DNA of 40,619 bases from Kangiellaceae bacterium (GTDB lineage: Bacteria; Pseudomonadota; Gammaproteobacteria; Enterobacterales; Kangiellaceae). The notes under the pieces were generated by a model. That model did no database searches, was not told the origin of the DNA, and worked only from the letters and a program-made list of their open reading frames with translations. The stretch spans positions 1 to 40,619 of the forward strand of contig JAPHTP010000123.1 in NCBI GenBank assembly GCA_026196875.1, read 5' to 3'. Position 1 is the first letter of the stretch; the number at the start of each line of letters is the position of its first letter. Positions 8,693 to 17,685 of this stretch are shown here, piece after piece. Both the position numbers and the translations under genes were made by a program.

Positions 8693-9055
8693 TTAACTAA
8701 AAATTCTTGTGTAAATATCAGATACGCCTTGCCAAATACCGGTAAAAGTAACTTTAAAATGGCAGTCCTGCCAATCAAGCAGCATATGAATCAGCAAACC
8801 TATTGCAATTAATCTCGTCTTAGCAGGAATGAGTAGTCCGACATAAAGCCCGATAGCCCAATAGCTATGAAGTGGATGAAAATTAATGCTACAGCGATTA
8901 GGGTCATATATAGGATCCGCCAATAAATGGTCGAGATCGACTAGCATTGTCGCGCACAGTATTAGCCAAACTTCTAGACGACGTTTGGGATAAAATAGTG
9001 ATGCAACTGCGGCAGGAATTAGAAAGTGAAGTAATATATGAAGCATGTGGCGCAT
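8693..9055 (-). CDS. DUF6122 family membrane protein
   Basis: A small polytopic membrane protein of about 120 residues with family features 'HILLHFLIPAAVASLF', 'LVDLDHLLADPIYDPNRC' and 'FHPLHSYWAIGLY', followed by another hydrophobic helix ending in 'HMLLDWQDC'. The conserved HxxxH, DLDH and HPLH residues suggest a metal site, like the distantly related YdjM/metal-dependent membrane hydrolases, but no activity is known. The start is unsure: the frame opens with a TTG at 9082, but family members begin near 'MRHMLHILLHF', so the ATG at 9055 (or 9046) is preferred. Neither has a strong ribosome site. It is divergent from pabB. Confidence 0.78.
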   Translation of the reverse strand: MRHMLHILLHFLIPAAVASLFYPKRRLEVWLILCATMLVDLDHLLADPIYDPNRCSINFHPLHSYWAIGLYVGLLIPAKTRLIAIGLLIHMLLDWQDCHFKVTFTGIWQGVSDIYTRIFS

Positions 9056-9191
9056 GTTAACCGATCCACTTGCCTCAACCAAGACGTGTCCAAAGTAAAC
9101 ACCATCAAAAGTCTGGATTATGCAAATTGCTGAATTCGACTAACAAATTGAGATACAATGGCTTTGTTAAAATTCGACTGAGTTGTATCGG

Positions 9192-10616
9192 ATGCAAGTC
9201 ACATCTCTCTCCTATATTAGTAGGGCCAACAAATTAGAAAAGTTATCAAGCTTGACGAAGCTCCCATGGAGTATCTTACTTGATAGCGCAGGAAGCGATA
9301 TTAACTACAATCGCTACGATATCTTTGTGGCTGAGCCAAGTGTAAAATTATCATTCAAGGGTAAGACACTTAATCTCGACGCCCTGCCCCACATTCATCT
9401 GCCGAGCCGAACCAATGACTCTCCATTAGAAACCATGCGAAATATCTTAGCTTCGTTACGTTCAAGTGCCCCAGGTAGCAAGCCTACACAACCTTTTAAT
9501 GGTGGCTGGCTTGGATATATAAGCTATGACTTTGGCCGTTACCTCGAAAAACTACCCGACCTTACTGATGATCAAATTCAATTGCCATGGCTTAAGTTCG
9601 GACTCTATCAATGGGCTTTGATTACCGATCATAAGTTGCAACAAACCAATCTGCATAACTTTGGATTATCCGAACCGGAGTGGGCGAAAATTGAACAGAT
9701 GGTCTCAGAAAAGCTTACTGGTTCGCCACTTGATAATACCCGGTTTCAGATTACATCCAACTGGAAAAGCAACACATCCAAGCAAGAATACTCAGATACA
9801 TTTGAAAAAATAAAGCACTATATCTATGCGGGAGATTGTTACCAAGTCAATTACGCTCAACAATTTAGCACGTCTTACGTTGGTGACGAGTTCAAAGCTT
9901 ATAGCAAATTATCTGTAGCCAACAAAGCGCCATTTTCTGCATATATGAACTTCGATGATCATAAAATTCTAAGTCTATCTCCCGAGCGATTTATTGAAGC
10001 CCATGGACGAAAAGTCATTACTCAACCAATAAAAGGAACTCGACCCCGTTCTAGTGATCCGATTGAGGATAAGAAATTGGGGCAAGAACTATGCGATAGC
10101 GAAAAAGACCGCGCAGAGAATCTGATGATAGTCGATCTTTTGCGAAACGACTTGAGCCGCACAGCCGCAAAAGGTAGCGTCAAAGTTAGCGAACTGTTTG
10201 GCCACTATCGCTTTCAATCAGTACATCATTTAATCTCAACAATAGAGTCTAAGCTAAACGACAAATATGATAACTTTGACTTACTGGCAACGACTCTTCC
10301 GGGCGGCTCAATTACCGGCGCCCCAAAAATTCGGGCCATGGAGATAATTGAAGAATTGGAAAAAGTGAAGCGCAACCTTTATTGTGGAGTTATTGGTTAT
10401 ATCGACTTTAACGGCAATATGGACACCAACATTTGTATTCGCACCTTGGTAGCCAAAGATAATAAGCTTTATTGTTGGGCCGGTGGCGGCTTGGTGGCAG
10501 ACTCGGAAATGGAGCAGGAATATCAGGAAACGTTCGACAAGTTGGGTAAAATTCTCCCAGTATTATCGCCCGAGGCGGTTCAGCCTCAGCTTGTGCTAAC
10601 AGAAATGCACGAATAA
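9192..10616 (+). CDS. pabB: Aminodeoxychorismate synthase component I
   Basis: This is a chorismate-utilising enzyme of folate (p-aminobenzoate) synthesis, about 474 residues. The C-terminal chorismate-binding domain shows 'PIKGTRPR', 'CDSEKDRAENLMIVDLLRNDL' (split), 'GHYRFQSVHHLISTIES' and 'TLPGGSITGAPKIRAMEII'. The Lys in PIKGT is the feature that separates PabB from TrpE-type anthranilate synthases, which have PIAGT. The N-terminal domain contains 'FNGGWLGYISYDFGRYLE'. A TTG at 9183 could extend it by three residues, but GAG at 9180-9182 sits at a proper distance from the ATG at 9192. The glutamine amidotransferase partner (PabA) is not in the window. The Nudix gene begins 20 bases downstream. 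Confidence 0.92.
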   Translation: MQVTSLSYISRANKLEKLSSLTKLPWSILLDSAGSDINYNRYDIFVAEPSVKLSFKGKTLNLDALPHIHLPSRTNDSPLETMRNILASLRSSAPGSKPTQPFNGGWLGYISYDFGRYLEKLPDLTDDQIQLPWLKFGLYQWALITDHKLQQTNLHNFGLSEPEWAKIEQMVSEKLTGSPLDNTRFQITSNWKSNTSKQEYSDTFEKIKHYIYAGDCYQVNYAQQFSTSYVGDEFKAYSKLSVANKAPFSAYMNFDDHKILSLSPERFIEAHGRKVITQPIKGTRPRSSDPIEDKKLGQELCDSEKDRAENLMIVDLLRNDLSRTAAKGSVKVSELFGHYRFQSVHHLISTIESKLNDKYDNFDLLATTLPGGSITGAPKIRAMEIIEELEKVKRNLYCGVIGYIDFNGNMDTNICIRTLVAKDNKLYCWAGGGLVADSEMEQEYQETFDKLGKILPVLSPEAVQPQLVLTEMHE

Positions 10617-10636
10617 ACTTATCCAACAGATTCCCT

Positions 10637-11206
10637 ATGATTAATTCAATTAAATCCCAATTATTGCCGGTTGACCATCCCAGTGAAACCAAAGACGCAT
10701 TTAAATGCGCAGCGGTACTAATGCCTCTGGTCAAAAATGAAGTTATGAATCGATGGGAAGTTATCTTCACCAAACGAGCCGAACATCTAAAACATCATCC
10801 AGGACAAATCAGCTTTCCAGGCGGTGGTTATGAATTACAGGACAGCCATTTAAGTGAAACGGCAACCCGAGAAACATTTGAAGAAATAGGAATTGGTCAA
10901 GATAAGATCCAACTGATTGGTCGCTTACCACAACAACAAACGGTCTCTCAATATAACGTGACTCCTTTTGTTGGAGTGATTAACCCTAACTATCAACTCA
11001 AAATTGACCAAAATGAAGTGGCGGAGGTATTTACGGCACCTTTTGACTTTGTTACTGATCTGACCAATCAAAAAAGAGTCTCTGAAACCATCAACGGCCA
11101 TCAATATAACTTCTACGTTATACAATATAAGCATTATAATATTTGGGGCGCGACTGCTAAAATCCTGGTCAATTTTACCCGGCGAATTAATCGCAGCGAT
11201 TATTAA
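10637..11206 (+). CDS. nudL: NudL-type Nudix hydrolase (CoA pyrophosphatase)
   Basis: This 189-residue Nudix protein has the box 'GGGYELQDSHLSETATRETF' running into 'EEIGIG' (about residues 57-82), with the REx2EE catalytic core. It is immediately preceded by 'HLKHHPGQISFPGG', the extra N-terminal motif typical of coenzyme A pyrophosphatases, which cleave CoA to 4'-phosphopantetheine and 3',5'-ADP. It starts 20 bases after pabB and is probably co-transcribed, the same pairing seen in many gammaproteobacteria. About 130 bases separate it from sdaA. Confidence 0.9.
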   Translation: MINSIKSQLLPVDHPSETKDAFKCAAVLMPLVKNEVMNRWEVIFTKRAEHLKHHPGQISFPGGGYELQDSHLSETATRETFEEIGIGQDKIQLIGRLPQQQTVSQYNVTPFVGVINPNYQLKIDQNEVAEVFTAPFDFVTDLTNQKRVSETINGHQYNFYVIQYKHYNIWGATAKILVNFTRRINRSDY

Positions 11207-11256
11207 GCCGGTAGGCAGTGTTTTTTAAACACAGCATTCACAACAATAAGCACGAC

Positions 11257-11300
11257 ACACCCGCTCCGACTCAGGTTCTTTTTCGACCGCATGCGGGTGT
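11257..11300. promoter_or_regulatory. Hairpin in the sdaA leader
   Basis: An 8-base perfect inverted repeat, ACACCCGC (11257-11264) and GCGGGTGT (11293-11300), encloses a 28-base loop that includes a T-run. It lies just ahead of the sdaA ribosome site (AGAGG at 11325-11329). A second small hairpin, GTGTTT/AAACAC (11218-11232), follows the Nudix gene stop. These could form a terminator or leader structure for sdaA; no known riboswitch is recognised. Confidence 0.3.
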
Positions 11301-11336
11301 TCACAACGACATTAATTATAAAAGTAGAGGTATCCA

Positions 11337-12701
11337 TTGGCTGTTTCAGTTTTCGATCTATTTACAGTCGGCATTGGTCCGAGCAGCTCTCACACCGTTG
11401 GTCCGATGCGCGCGGCTAAGAAATTTATTAAACAAGCCTTGGTACTCGACATTCCGGTACACAGAGTACTATCGGAGCTTTATGGCTCACTCGGGCACAC
11501 GGGTAAAGGCCATGGCAGTGACGTCGCGGTATTACTTGGATTAGAAGGTGAAAGCCCACACCTTGTAGATACTGATTCTGTTCCAAGCAGAATGGCGAAT
11601 ATACGCGGAGATAGCCAACTCAATTTAAATGGTGAAAAGACGATTGGTTACAATGATAAGTCCGATCTGATTTTTCATCGCAAGAAAACCCTTCCCGGCC
11701 ACGCAAATGGTATGAAATTCTCTGCCTTTGACGAAGCCGGCAACTTATTGTTAGAAAAAATTTATTATAGCGTCGGCGGTGGTTTTGTTATCGGCGAAGA
11801 TACCAATACGCAACCAATAAAAGATTTGCATTTAAAGCTTCCTTACGACTTCCAAACTGGTGAACAGTTGCTTTCGCTAACTAAGGCCCATGGCTTGAGT
11901 ATTAGCAGTTTAATGTTGGAAAACGAAAAAGAGTGGCGTAGTGAGCAAGAGATAAATGATGGCCTTGATAAAGTCTGGGAGACAATGAGTGCTTGCATTA
12001 ATAAAGGCATGAGAGTAGAAGGTATTCTTCCGGGCGGCTTAAAAGTTAAACGTAGAGCACCTGCCCTACACCGTAAACTTTTATCTCGAGCCGACAATCA
12101 AGATCCTCTATCCGCAATGGATTGGGTTAACCTTTACGCGCTTTCAGTTAACGAAGAAAATGCAGCTGGTGGACGAGTGGTCACGGCACCAACAAACGGC
12201 GCAGCCGGAATTATTCCAGCAGTAATCAAATACTACCAACATTTCTATAAACCCCAAGGCCAGGAAAATATTCGTCGCTTTTTATTGGCCGCTGCAGCAA
12301 TTGGCATTCTGTATAAAATAAATGCCTCTATTTCTGGAGCGGAGGTTGGTTGCCAAGGTGAAGTTGGTGTAGCTTGTTCCATGGCGGCAGGCGGTCTGGC
12401 TGAAGCACTCGGCGCTTCCCCTGCTCAAGTTGAGTGTGCAGCTGAAATTGGTATGGAACACAACCTAGGTCTCACCTGCGATCCGGTGGGCGGGCTTGTT
12501 CAAGTACCCTGCATTGAAAGAAACGCCATGGGCGCTGTAAAAGCAATCAACGCAGCTCGCCTCGCTATGCAGGGAGATGGAGATCAAAAAGTTTCGTTAG
12601 ATAAGGTCATTAAAACGATGCGCGAGACTGGGGCGGATATGAAAACCAAATATAAAGAAACTGCTCGTGGTGGTTTGGCCGTGAATATTATCGAATGTTA
12701 A
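11337..12701 (+). CDS. sdaA: L-serine ammonia-lyase (iron-sulfur type)
   Basis: The enzyme deaminates L-serine to pyruvate and ammonia using an oxygen-sensitive [4Fe-4S] cluster. It is a single-chain, 454-residue type: the beta-like domain starts '[19 protein letters not shown]', and the alpha-like domain shows '[16 protein letters not shown]', '[16 protein letters not shown]' and '[19 protein letters not shown]', which supply the cluster cysteines. The start is a TTG at 11337, chosen because AGAGG sits seven bases upstream and the protein then begins exactly where family members do. It is followed by a GC-rich hairpin. Confidence 0.95.
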   Translation: MAVSVFDLFTVGIGPSSSHTVGPMRAAKKFIKQALVLDIPVHRVLSELYGSLGHTGKGHGSDVAVLLGLEGESPHLVDTDSVPSRMANIRGDSQLNLNGEKTIGYNDKSDLIFHRKKTLPGHANGMKFSAFDEAGNLLLEKIYYSVGGGFVIGEDTNTQPIKDLHLKLPYDFQTGEQLLSLTKAHGLSISSLMLENEKEWRSEQEINDGLDKVWETMSACINKGMRVEGILPGGLKVKRRAPALHRKLLSRADNQDPLSAMDWVNLYALSVNEENAAGGRVVTAPTNGAAGIIPAVIKYYQHFYKPQGQENIRRFLLAAAAIGILYKINASISGAEVGCQGEVGVACSMAAGGLAEALGASPAQVECAAEIGMEHNLGLTCDPVGGLVQVPCIERNAMGAVKAINAARLAMQGDGDQKVSLDKVIKTMRETGADMKTKYKETARGGLAVNIIEC

Positions 12702-12712
12702 CGCGTTCAGTT

Positions 12713-12745
12713 CTCCCTGCCGTATTGGCGGGGAATTTCTCCTTA
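12713..12745 (+). terminator. Probable terminator after sdaA
   Basis: A 7-base stem, CCCTGCC (12715-12721) pairing with GGCGGGG (12727-12733, one G-T pair), has a 5-base loop. It lies 14 bases after the sdaA stop and is followed by a modest T-containing stretch. It separates sdaA from the convergent kinase-like gene. Confidence 0.55.
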
Positions 12746-12899
12746 AGCTTTATCTCTCCTTAAGTAACTAGTCATTAACTAATTATTGCCTAACTCCTTA
12801 GCAGTGAAACCTGCGAATAACGGCTTCTTGCAGTTCCGAGTTAGCTTGCGTTCTCTATAGTTCGACTCATAGCATGCACAGATTACAAAACCAGCAAAC

Positions 12900-13583
12900 C
12901 TATTTTTTCAGAGGTAAAACAACAACAAATCCTTCCTCTTCATTCCAGCTCATCTCGCCTTTCATTTGCTCGATAAAGCCTTTTACGAAAGCTAAACCCA
13001 CATCCTTTTTACCTAGCAGGTGTCGGCTAGTGTAGAAAGGGGTAAACAGCGTTTCTTGCTCTTGTTTCGCAAACATTAGCCCTTCAGAAACAAAGCAGAG
13101 CTTGAGCAGTTTTTTATCTTGATACGCCCCTTGGTGAGTAACAGAAATAGAAAGCCTTGCCTCTCGATTATAAGCTTTGCAAAATTGACAAAGCGACTCG
13201 AAGCAATACCACAACCATTGCGCATCTGATTCGACTACCATCGATTGATTAGGTATTTGATAATCCATTTCAATTTGGTGAGCTGCGGAAATTTCATTGA
13301 TGATTTTGTTTAGATCCACATCTGTAAATACAGACTGTAAGCGGGAGATCATTGATAAAAGCTGTTTACCGAATACAACGGCTTCCTTACCCGACGAAAG
13401 CACCAATTCAAGTCGCTCTTTAACATCGTCTTGTTCTGTCTCTAACAGAGAAAGCTCGGTGAATCCCATCATTCCCGCTAGAAAGTTATTGTAAGAATGG
13501 ACAAGTAGTCCAATACCTTCTTCGTCTAGACTTTTTTCATTGCTGTCAGCATTGCTGGTTGTATCGCGCTCTGAACTGGACAT
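12900..13583 (-). CDS. Small degenerate histidine-kinase-like protein
   Basis: This is a 227-residue soluble protein without membrane segments or a sensor domain. Residues about 27-45 ('LVHSYNNFLAGMMGFTELS') look like the H-box of the kinase class that usually reads 'AHDFNNLLTxIxGxxEL', with the His kept. The rest has the length of an HATPase domain: a weak N-box region 'WLWYCFESLCQFCKAYN' lacking a clear Asn pair, and a G2-like 'DVGLAFVKGFIEQMKGEM'. ATP binding is doubtful. It may be a phosphotransfer or scaffold protein. No response regulator is adjacent. The ATG has no good ribosome site. It lies downstream of the universal stress gene but beyond that gene's terminator. Confidence 0.65.
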   Translation of the reverse strand: MSSSERDTTSNADSNEKSLDEEGIGLLVHSYNNFLAGMMGFTELSLLETEQDDVKERLELVLSSGKEAVVFGKQLLSMISRLQSVFTDVDLNKIINEISAAHQIEMDYQIPNQSMVVESDAQWLWYCFESLCQFCKAYNREARLSISVTHQGAYQDKKLLKLCFVSEGLMFAKQEQETLFTPFYTSRHLLGKKDVGLAFVKGFIEQMKGEMSWNEEEGFVVVLPLKK

Positions 13584-13615
13584 AAACTAAAATTACACTT
13601 GGCAGTTATTTTTGG

Positions 13616-13646
13616 AAAAAAAAACGGGACTTTTAAGTCCCGTTTT
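13616..13646 (-). terminator. Strong rho-independent terminator of the universal stress gene
   Basis: A perfect inverted repeat, AAAACGGGACTT (13621-13632) with AAGTCCCGTTTT (13635-13646), is followed on the minus strand by a run of nine Ts (the A-run 13616-13624). It lies about 30 bases past the stop of the minus-strand universal stress gene, the textbook arrangement. Confidence 0.9.
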
Positions 13647-13678
13647 CATACGTATATTTTCAAAATTGATGGCAACGG

Positions 13679-14554
13679 TTATTTGATAACCACTACATCT
13701 GCGGAAACTTTGTGTAGCACGTTTTCAGCAGTATTACCAAGTAAACGACCACGTAAACTGGTACGAGTTTTATTGCCTAATATTACTACGTCAGCATCAA
13801 TGTTCTGACTGATACGGCAGATCTCACGAGCGGGCTTACCTGACACCAAATGCAAATGGTTGCGATCAAGGCCTGCGTCATCGACTAATTTGCGAATCAT
13901 CGGATCTAAAGAAGACTTCATCCGCTCTTCGTAAGTTTTAGGGTCAATCAAATCTAGATCAGCAAGTGCTTTTGGTACTGCAATCGAATAACACGCGTGT
14001 ACGTCACTATTTGTCGCCTTAGCCAACTTAATTGATTGGCGTAAAATATCTTCATTAAGATCTAATGTGCGTTGACTAGTAGAACCCAAATCGAGCGCAG
14101 CTAAGATAACGCCACCTTCTTTCCACTCTTTGTCACCAACAATCATTACCGGCTCTGGACAATGACGCATTAGTTGCCAATCCGACGGTGTGTAAAGGAA
14201 AGTCTCTGAGCGATGCCCCGACTTAAACACCATGTCAAAAGACTTTTGGTCGCATCGAGCGATAACCCAGCGTTCAAACGATTTTTCCCAAACAACGTCA
14301 ACGTGGATTTTAACATCACCAGTATCAATCCCCTCTAAGAAAGAATCTATTTCAGCTTGCTTACCGTCGATGTACTTATGATGGACTTTTCGCTTCTCTT
14401 CATGAGATAAAATTTCAGAGCTATCTACGCCTGGTGCATGCACAAATCCAACGAACTCGATTTTTGCTCCAGTATTCTTGGCAATCTCAAGAGCGTGAAA
14501 AAACGCAGATTGTTTTGTGGTGTCCTTATCTGCAATGACCAGCAATTCTCTCAT
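13679..14554 (-). CDS. uspE: Tandem universal stress protein (UspE-like)
   Basis: A cytoplasmic protein of about 291 residues with two UspA domains: the first starts 'RELLVIADKDTTKQSAF' and the second starts 'GGVILAALDLGSTSQ' and ends with 'ADVVILGNKTRTSLRGRLLG' plus 'NTAENVLHKVSADVVVIK'. The two-domain layout matches UspE, which is linked to stress resistance and motility/adhesion in enterics. The frame could start at 14590, but no ribosome site is there. The ATG at 14554 has GGAG six bases upstream and places the first strand at the N-terminus as in homologues. It is divergent from the GGDEF-EAL gene and ends in a strong terminator. Confidence 0.9.
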   Translation of the reverse strand: MRELLVIADKDTTKQSAFFHALEIAKNTGAKIEFVGFVHAPGVDSSEILSHEEKRKVHHKYIDGKQAEIDSFLEGIDTGDVKIHVDVVWEKSFERWVIARCDQKSFDMVFKSGHRSETFLYTPSDWQLMRHCPEPVMIVGDKEWKEGGVILAALDLGSTSQRTLDLNEDILRQSIKLAKATNSDVHACYSIAVPKALADLDLIDPKTYEERMKSSLDPMIRKLVDDAGLDRNHLHLVSGKPAREICRISQNIDADVVILGNKTRTSLRGRLLGNTAENVLHKVSADVVVIK

Positions 14555-14914
14555 TTCTAACTCCGACAAATGGTTAGTTGTATAATCCATGCTATTCTAG
14601 CAATAAATGCAGGCTAAAGTATAAAAGTTTTGAGAATTTTCTCTTATAATTTAATAACTTTGAACAATATCCCACAATTTGCCTTAAATTTAAAATGGCA
14701 CCGGATTCGGTTCGAATTAATGCATCTGAGATTGGTGAAAATATTACACATTTACGACAATCTAGGCACGAATGGACTATACTTTTTATCAAGAATAAGA
14801 CTAAGATATACCCCAGCCGTAACAACAGTACCAAATCCAATAATTTGAGTGTTAATATTAAAGCTAGTTTTGGCTTTTCGTTAGGGAATAGGCATTAGAA
14901 AATCCAGAGGCAAT
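14555..14914. promoter_or_regulatory. 360-base divergent promoter region (uspE / GGDEF-EAL)
   Basis: This AT-rich gap has no credible gene. The best plus-strand promoter candidate is ACGACA (14754-14759), 18 bases, TATACT (14778-14783), which would give an untranslated leader of about 125 bases before the GGDEF-EAL gene (ribosome site AGAGG at 14906-14910). No clear minus-strand promoter for uspE could be picked out. Confidence 0.4.
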
Positions 14915-17413
14915 ATGACGCAGTTAGCGCCTAAAAAACAGCTCCTTCTTATTAATTCTAATTCAGAACGTCTGGAAACTCTGCGCGAATTACTCGAAAA
15001 AGCTACCGCTTTTAACATTATCGGCGTGTTAAATGCCAAAGAAGCCGTTAGCGCACTCAAACGCGATCCAATTGACTTTATTATCTCAAATATACAGTTA
15101 CCGGATCTGGATGGCTGGCGCCTAGCCAGGCTGGTTCGCTCCGGTGTTTTGAAATGTCCTGCAGAAACCCCTTTTATTGTGGTCGCTAATACCTGGTGCG
15201 AACACATCGCGCAAACCACTGCTAGAGAATTTGGCATCAACGCATTGATATCCTTTGAGGAAAGAGAAAAACTCCCTGCACTTCTTGGTGAAGAGAAAAG
15301 CCAAGCACTCGAAGAGTTACAAAAACAAGCAATATTAGTTGTTGAGGATAATGTCGATACACGCCACTTAGTTGGTCGAATATTAAACAACCGTTTTCAT
15401 ATGGATATGGCTGAAGACGGAGAAACCGGCCTTAAGATGTGGCAGCCGGGAAAATACGCATTAGTGTTGTTAGACGTCATGCTACCTGGAATGTCAGGTA
15501 ATCAAGTTTTGTCTGAAATAATGCAACAAGACCCCAGCCAATCAGTTGTAATCATGACAGCCAATCACGCAATGGAACTTGCTGAAGAATTAATGCTTAA
15601 AGGGGCGGCGGATTTTGTCACCAAGCCATTCAGAGCAGAGCAACTCAGACGGGTTTGCGAAACTGCCGCACGCCGCGAAGATTTTATGATAAGTAATGAT
15701 CAATTTGCAGCCAAAGTCGATTCTCTAAATGAAAGCCGCAAAGAATATAAAAGGATTTTAGATGCCCACCAACACTTGTTAGATCAGCTTGGGAGTGTTG
15801 TTATAGAGTTAAATGCCGATGGCGATATTTGTTTTTTAAATCGAGCATGGGAAAAGCTCACGGGGTATAAAATTGCGGAAAGCCAGCAGCGTTCGCTACT
15901 TGACTTTATGGAGTCACCTGACACGCCCGGCGCATATGTATCCAACGAATTAAACACCATTTTAAATGGAAATGTTACTTCACACCGCTTCGAATTTAGA
16001 CTGAAAAACAAATACAACGAAGAGTTATGGGTCGAGGCTCGATTTGAAATCACTGCGACGAAAGACCACAAGAGCCGCAGTATTTCCGGCACTATAGACA
16101 ATGTAACTGCGCGTAAAAAAGCTCAGCGAGATCTGGAATATCTGGCCATGCATGACGGGCTCACAGGTTTATTTAATCGCCATTATTTCGAAACTGAACT
16201 TAAACAGTTCACTGCTACTGCCTGTAGAGGGAATGGACCACATTCGTTACTCTATATTGACTTAGACCACTTTAAGATAATTAACGATACGTTGGGACAC
16301 CATCAAGGCGATATTGTACTACGCAATATATCCTCTCTAATTTCTACTCGCCTGCGGGATTCCGACATCTTATCTAGAATTGGTGGCGATGAATTCGCCT
16401 TGTTATTACCCAATACCAACCAAGATACGGCATTAATAATCGCCGAAGATATATGTGAACTACTTGACGACTACCAATGTAAGCTCGAAGACCAGGTATT
16501 TCGGATCAATTGTTCAATTGGGGTAGCCGAGATATCGGGCAGCGAATCAAGCCCAGAAGAATATATGAAACGCGCCGATATTGCGCTTTACGCAGCTAAA
16601 AAACAAGGTAGAAATTTAGCCCACATTTACGATATCAACGATCAACACAGCAAAGCGCTACAAGCGAGCATGGAATGGGCACGTAAACTACATCAAGCGG
16701 TAGCCGACGATAATCTTGAACTATTCTTCCAGCCGGTTATCGAAATTGAAACAAAAGAAGTCGCTTATTACGAGGCGCTGGTTAGATTAAAAATTGATGA
16801 TCGTATTGTTTCACCTGGGGAGTTTATTCCCGCGTTAGAGCGCGAAGGTGATATGAGCTTGCTTGATCGACAGGTTATTAGTAAAGCCATCAAGTACATT
16901 CATGATTATCCGCAGCTAGATCGAATTGCCATCAATTTATCAGCACAAGGGTTTAGCGATGAAAGATTAGTACCATTGATCCAGGAAAAACTCGATTTGT
17001 ATAACGTGGAAGGACAGAGGATCATTTTTGAACTCACTGAAACCGCTAGTTTGAGCAATATCACCGCGACCAAGCAAATTGTCTCTAAAATCGGCAAACT
17101 GGGATGTGAATTTTCTATTGACGACTTTGGCACCGGCTTCAGTACTTTTAATTACTTAAAGGAATTACCTGCTCAATCGGTCAAAATCGATGGTTCGTTT
17201 GTCGTTGAGCTGACCAACAATCCGGTTGACCAAGCCTTGGTTAAAGCCATCTACGAAGTCGCCACTGCGTTAAATAAAAAGACTGTTGCAGAATTTGTTG
17301 AAAACGAAAAAACCTTACAGTTACTGCAATCCATCGGTATTACCTATGCCCAAGGTTATCATATTGACAAGCCAAAACCAGTTGATCAAATCGAGGCCCT
17401 GTTGGAAGCTTAG
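14915..17413 (+). CDS. REC-REC-PAS-GGDEF-EAL cyclic-di-GMP response regulator
   Basis: An 832-residue cytoplasmic signalling protein. The first receiver domain (about residues 8-125) is degenerate: the phosphorylation site reads 'FIISNIQLPDLDG', Asn59 in place of Asp. The second (about 138-255) is complete, with 'VVEDN', Asp187 in 'LLDVMLPGMSG' and Lys237 in 'VTKPF'. A PAS domain (about 280-400) and a diguanylate cyclase domain with intact GGDEF at 490-494 and an inhibitory RxxD (RDSD, 481-484) follow. The EAL domain has EAL at 620-622, 'IAINLSAQ', 'FELTET', 'IDDFGTGFS' and 'AEFVE', all catalytic residues apparently kept. It could both make and break c-di-GMP, controlled by phosphorylation of the second receiver. 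It is a single gene with no cognate kinase adjacent. Confidence 0.93.
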   Translation: MTQLAPKKQLLLINSNSERLETLRELLEKATAFNIIGVLNAKEAVSALKRDPIDFIISNIQLPDLDGWRLARLVRSGVLKCPAETPFIVVANTWCEHIAQTTAREFGINALISFEEREKLPALLGEEKSQALEELQKQAILVVEDNVDTRHLVGRILNNRFHMDMAEDGETGLKMWQPGKYALVLLDVMLPGMSGNQVLSEIMQQDPSQSVVIMTANHAMELAEELMLKGAADFVTKPFRAEQLRRVCETAARREDFMISNDQFAAKVDSLNESRKEYKRILDAHQHLLDQLGSVVIELNADGDICFLNRAWEKLTGYKIAESQQRSLLDFMESPDTPGAYVSNELNTILNGNVTSHRFEFRLKNKYNEELWVEARFEITATKDHKSRSISGTIDNVTARKKAQRDLEYLAMHDGLTGLFNRHYFETELKQFTATACRGNGPHSLLYIDLDHFKIINDTLGHHQGDIVLRNISSLISTRLRDSDILSRIGGDEFALLLPNTNQDTALIIAEDICELLDDYQCKLEDQVFRINCSIGVAEISGSESSPEEYMKRADIALYAAKKQGRNLAHIYDINDQHSKALQASMEWARKLHQAVADDNLELFFQPVIEIETKEVAYYEALVRLKIDDRIVSPGEFIPALEREGDMSLLDRQVISKAIKYIHDYPQLDRIAINLSAQGFSDERLVPLIQEKLDLYNVEGQRIIFELTETASLSNITATKQIVSKIGKLGCEFSIDDFGTGFSTFNYLKELPAQSVKIDGSFVVELTNNPVDQALVKAIYEVATALNKKTVAEFVENEKTLQLLQSIGITYAQGYHIDKPKPVDQIEALLEA

Positions 17414-17461
17414 CCATTACCTAACTACAAAATTCACTCCTTAGTTCTGTACTCCCTATTT

Positions 17462-17599
17462 GAATATTTCATCTCGTACTTATTCACTATTTTTATACTT
17501 TTTCTATCTACTTATTGAGATATCTCATAAAAATAACTACACTGTATATTTTTTGTTCTAAACTTAAGTTTCATTTTTACTAATTGAGATGAAATATTC
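17462..17599. promoter_or_regulatory. Long-range inverted repeat and palindrome upstream of the ThDP enzyme gene
   Basis: Within the 272-base gap, GAATATTTCATCTC (17462-17475) is repeated as its exact reverse complement GAGATGAAATATTC (17586-17599), the arms being 110 bases apart. Between them lies a perfect 12-base palindrome, TGAGATATCTCA (17516-17527). This pattern suits a regulator binding two sites with DNA looping, or a large leader hairpin. Confidence 0.55.
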
Positions 17600-17685
17600 G
17601 GACAAAATTAAAACTTTTGTTTCAATCTAGTGAAAATTCCAATTTGTTCTCAGGTTGTTATTGCGCTGAAGTTAAGAGGTAGCCT

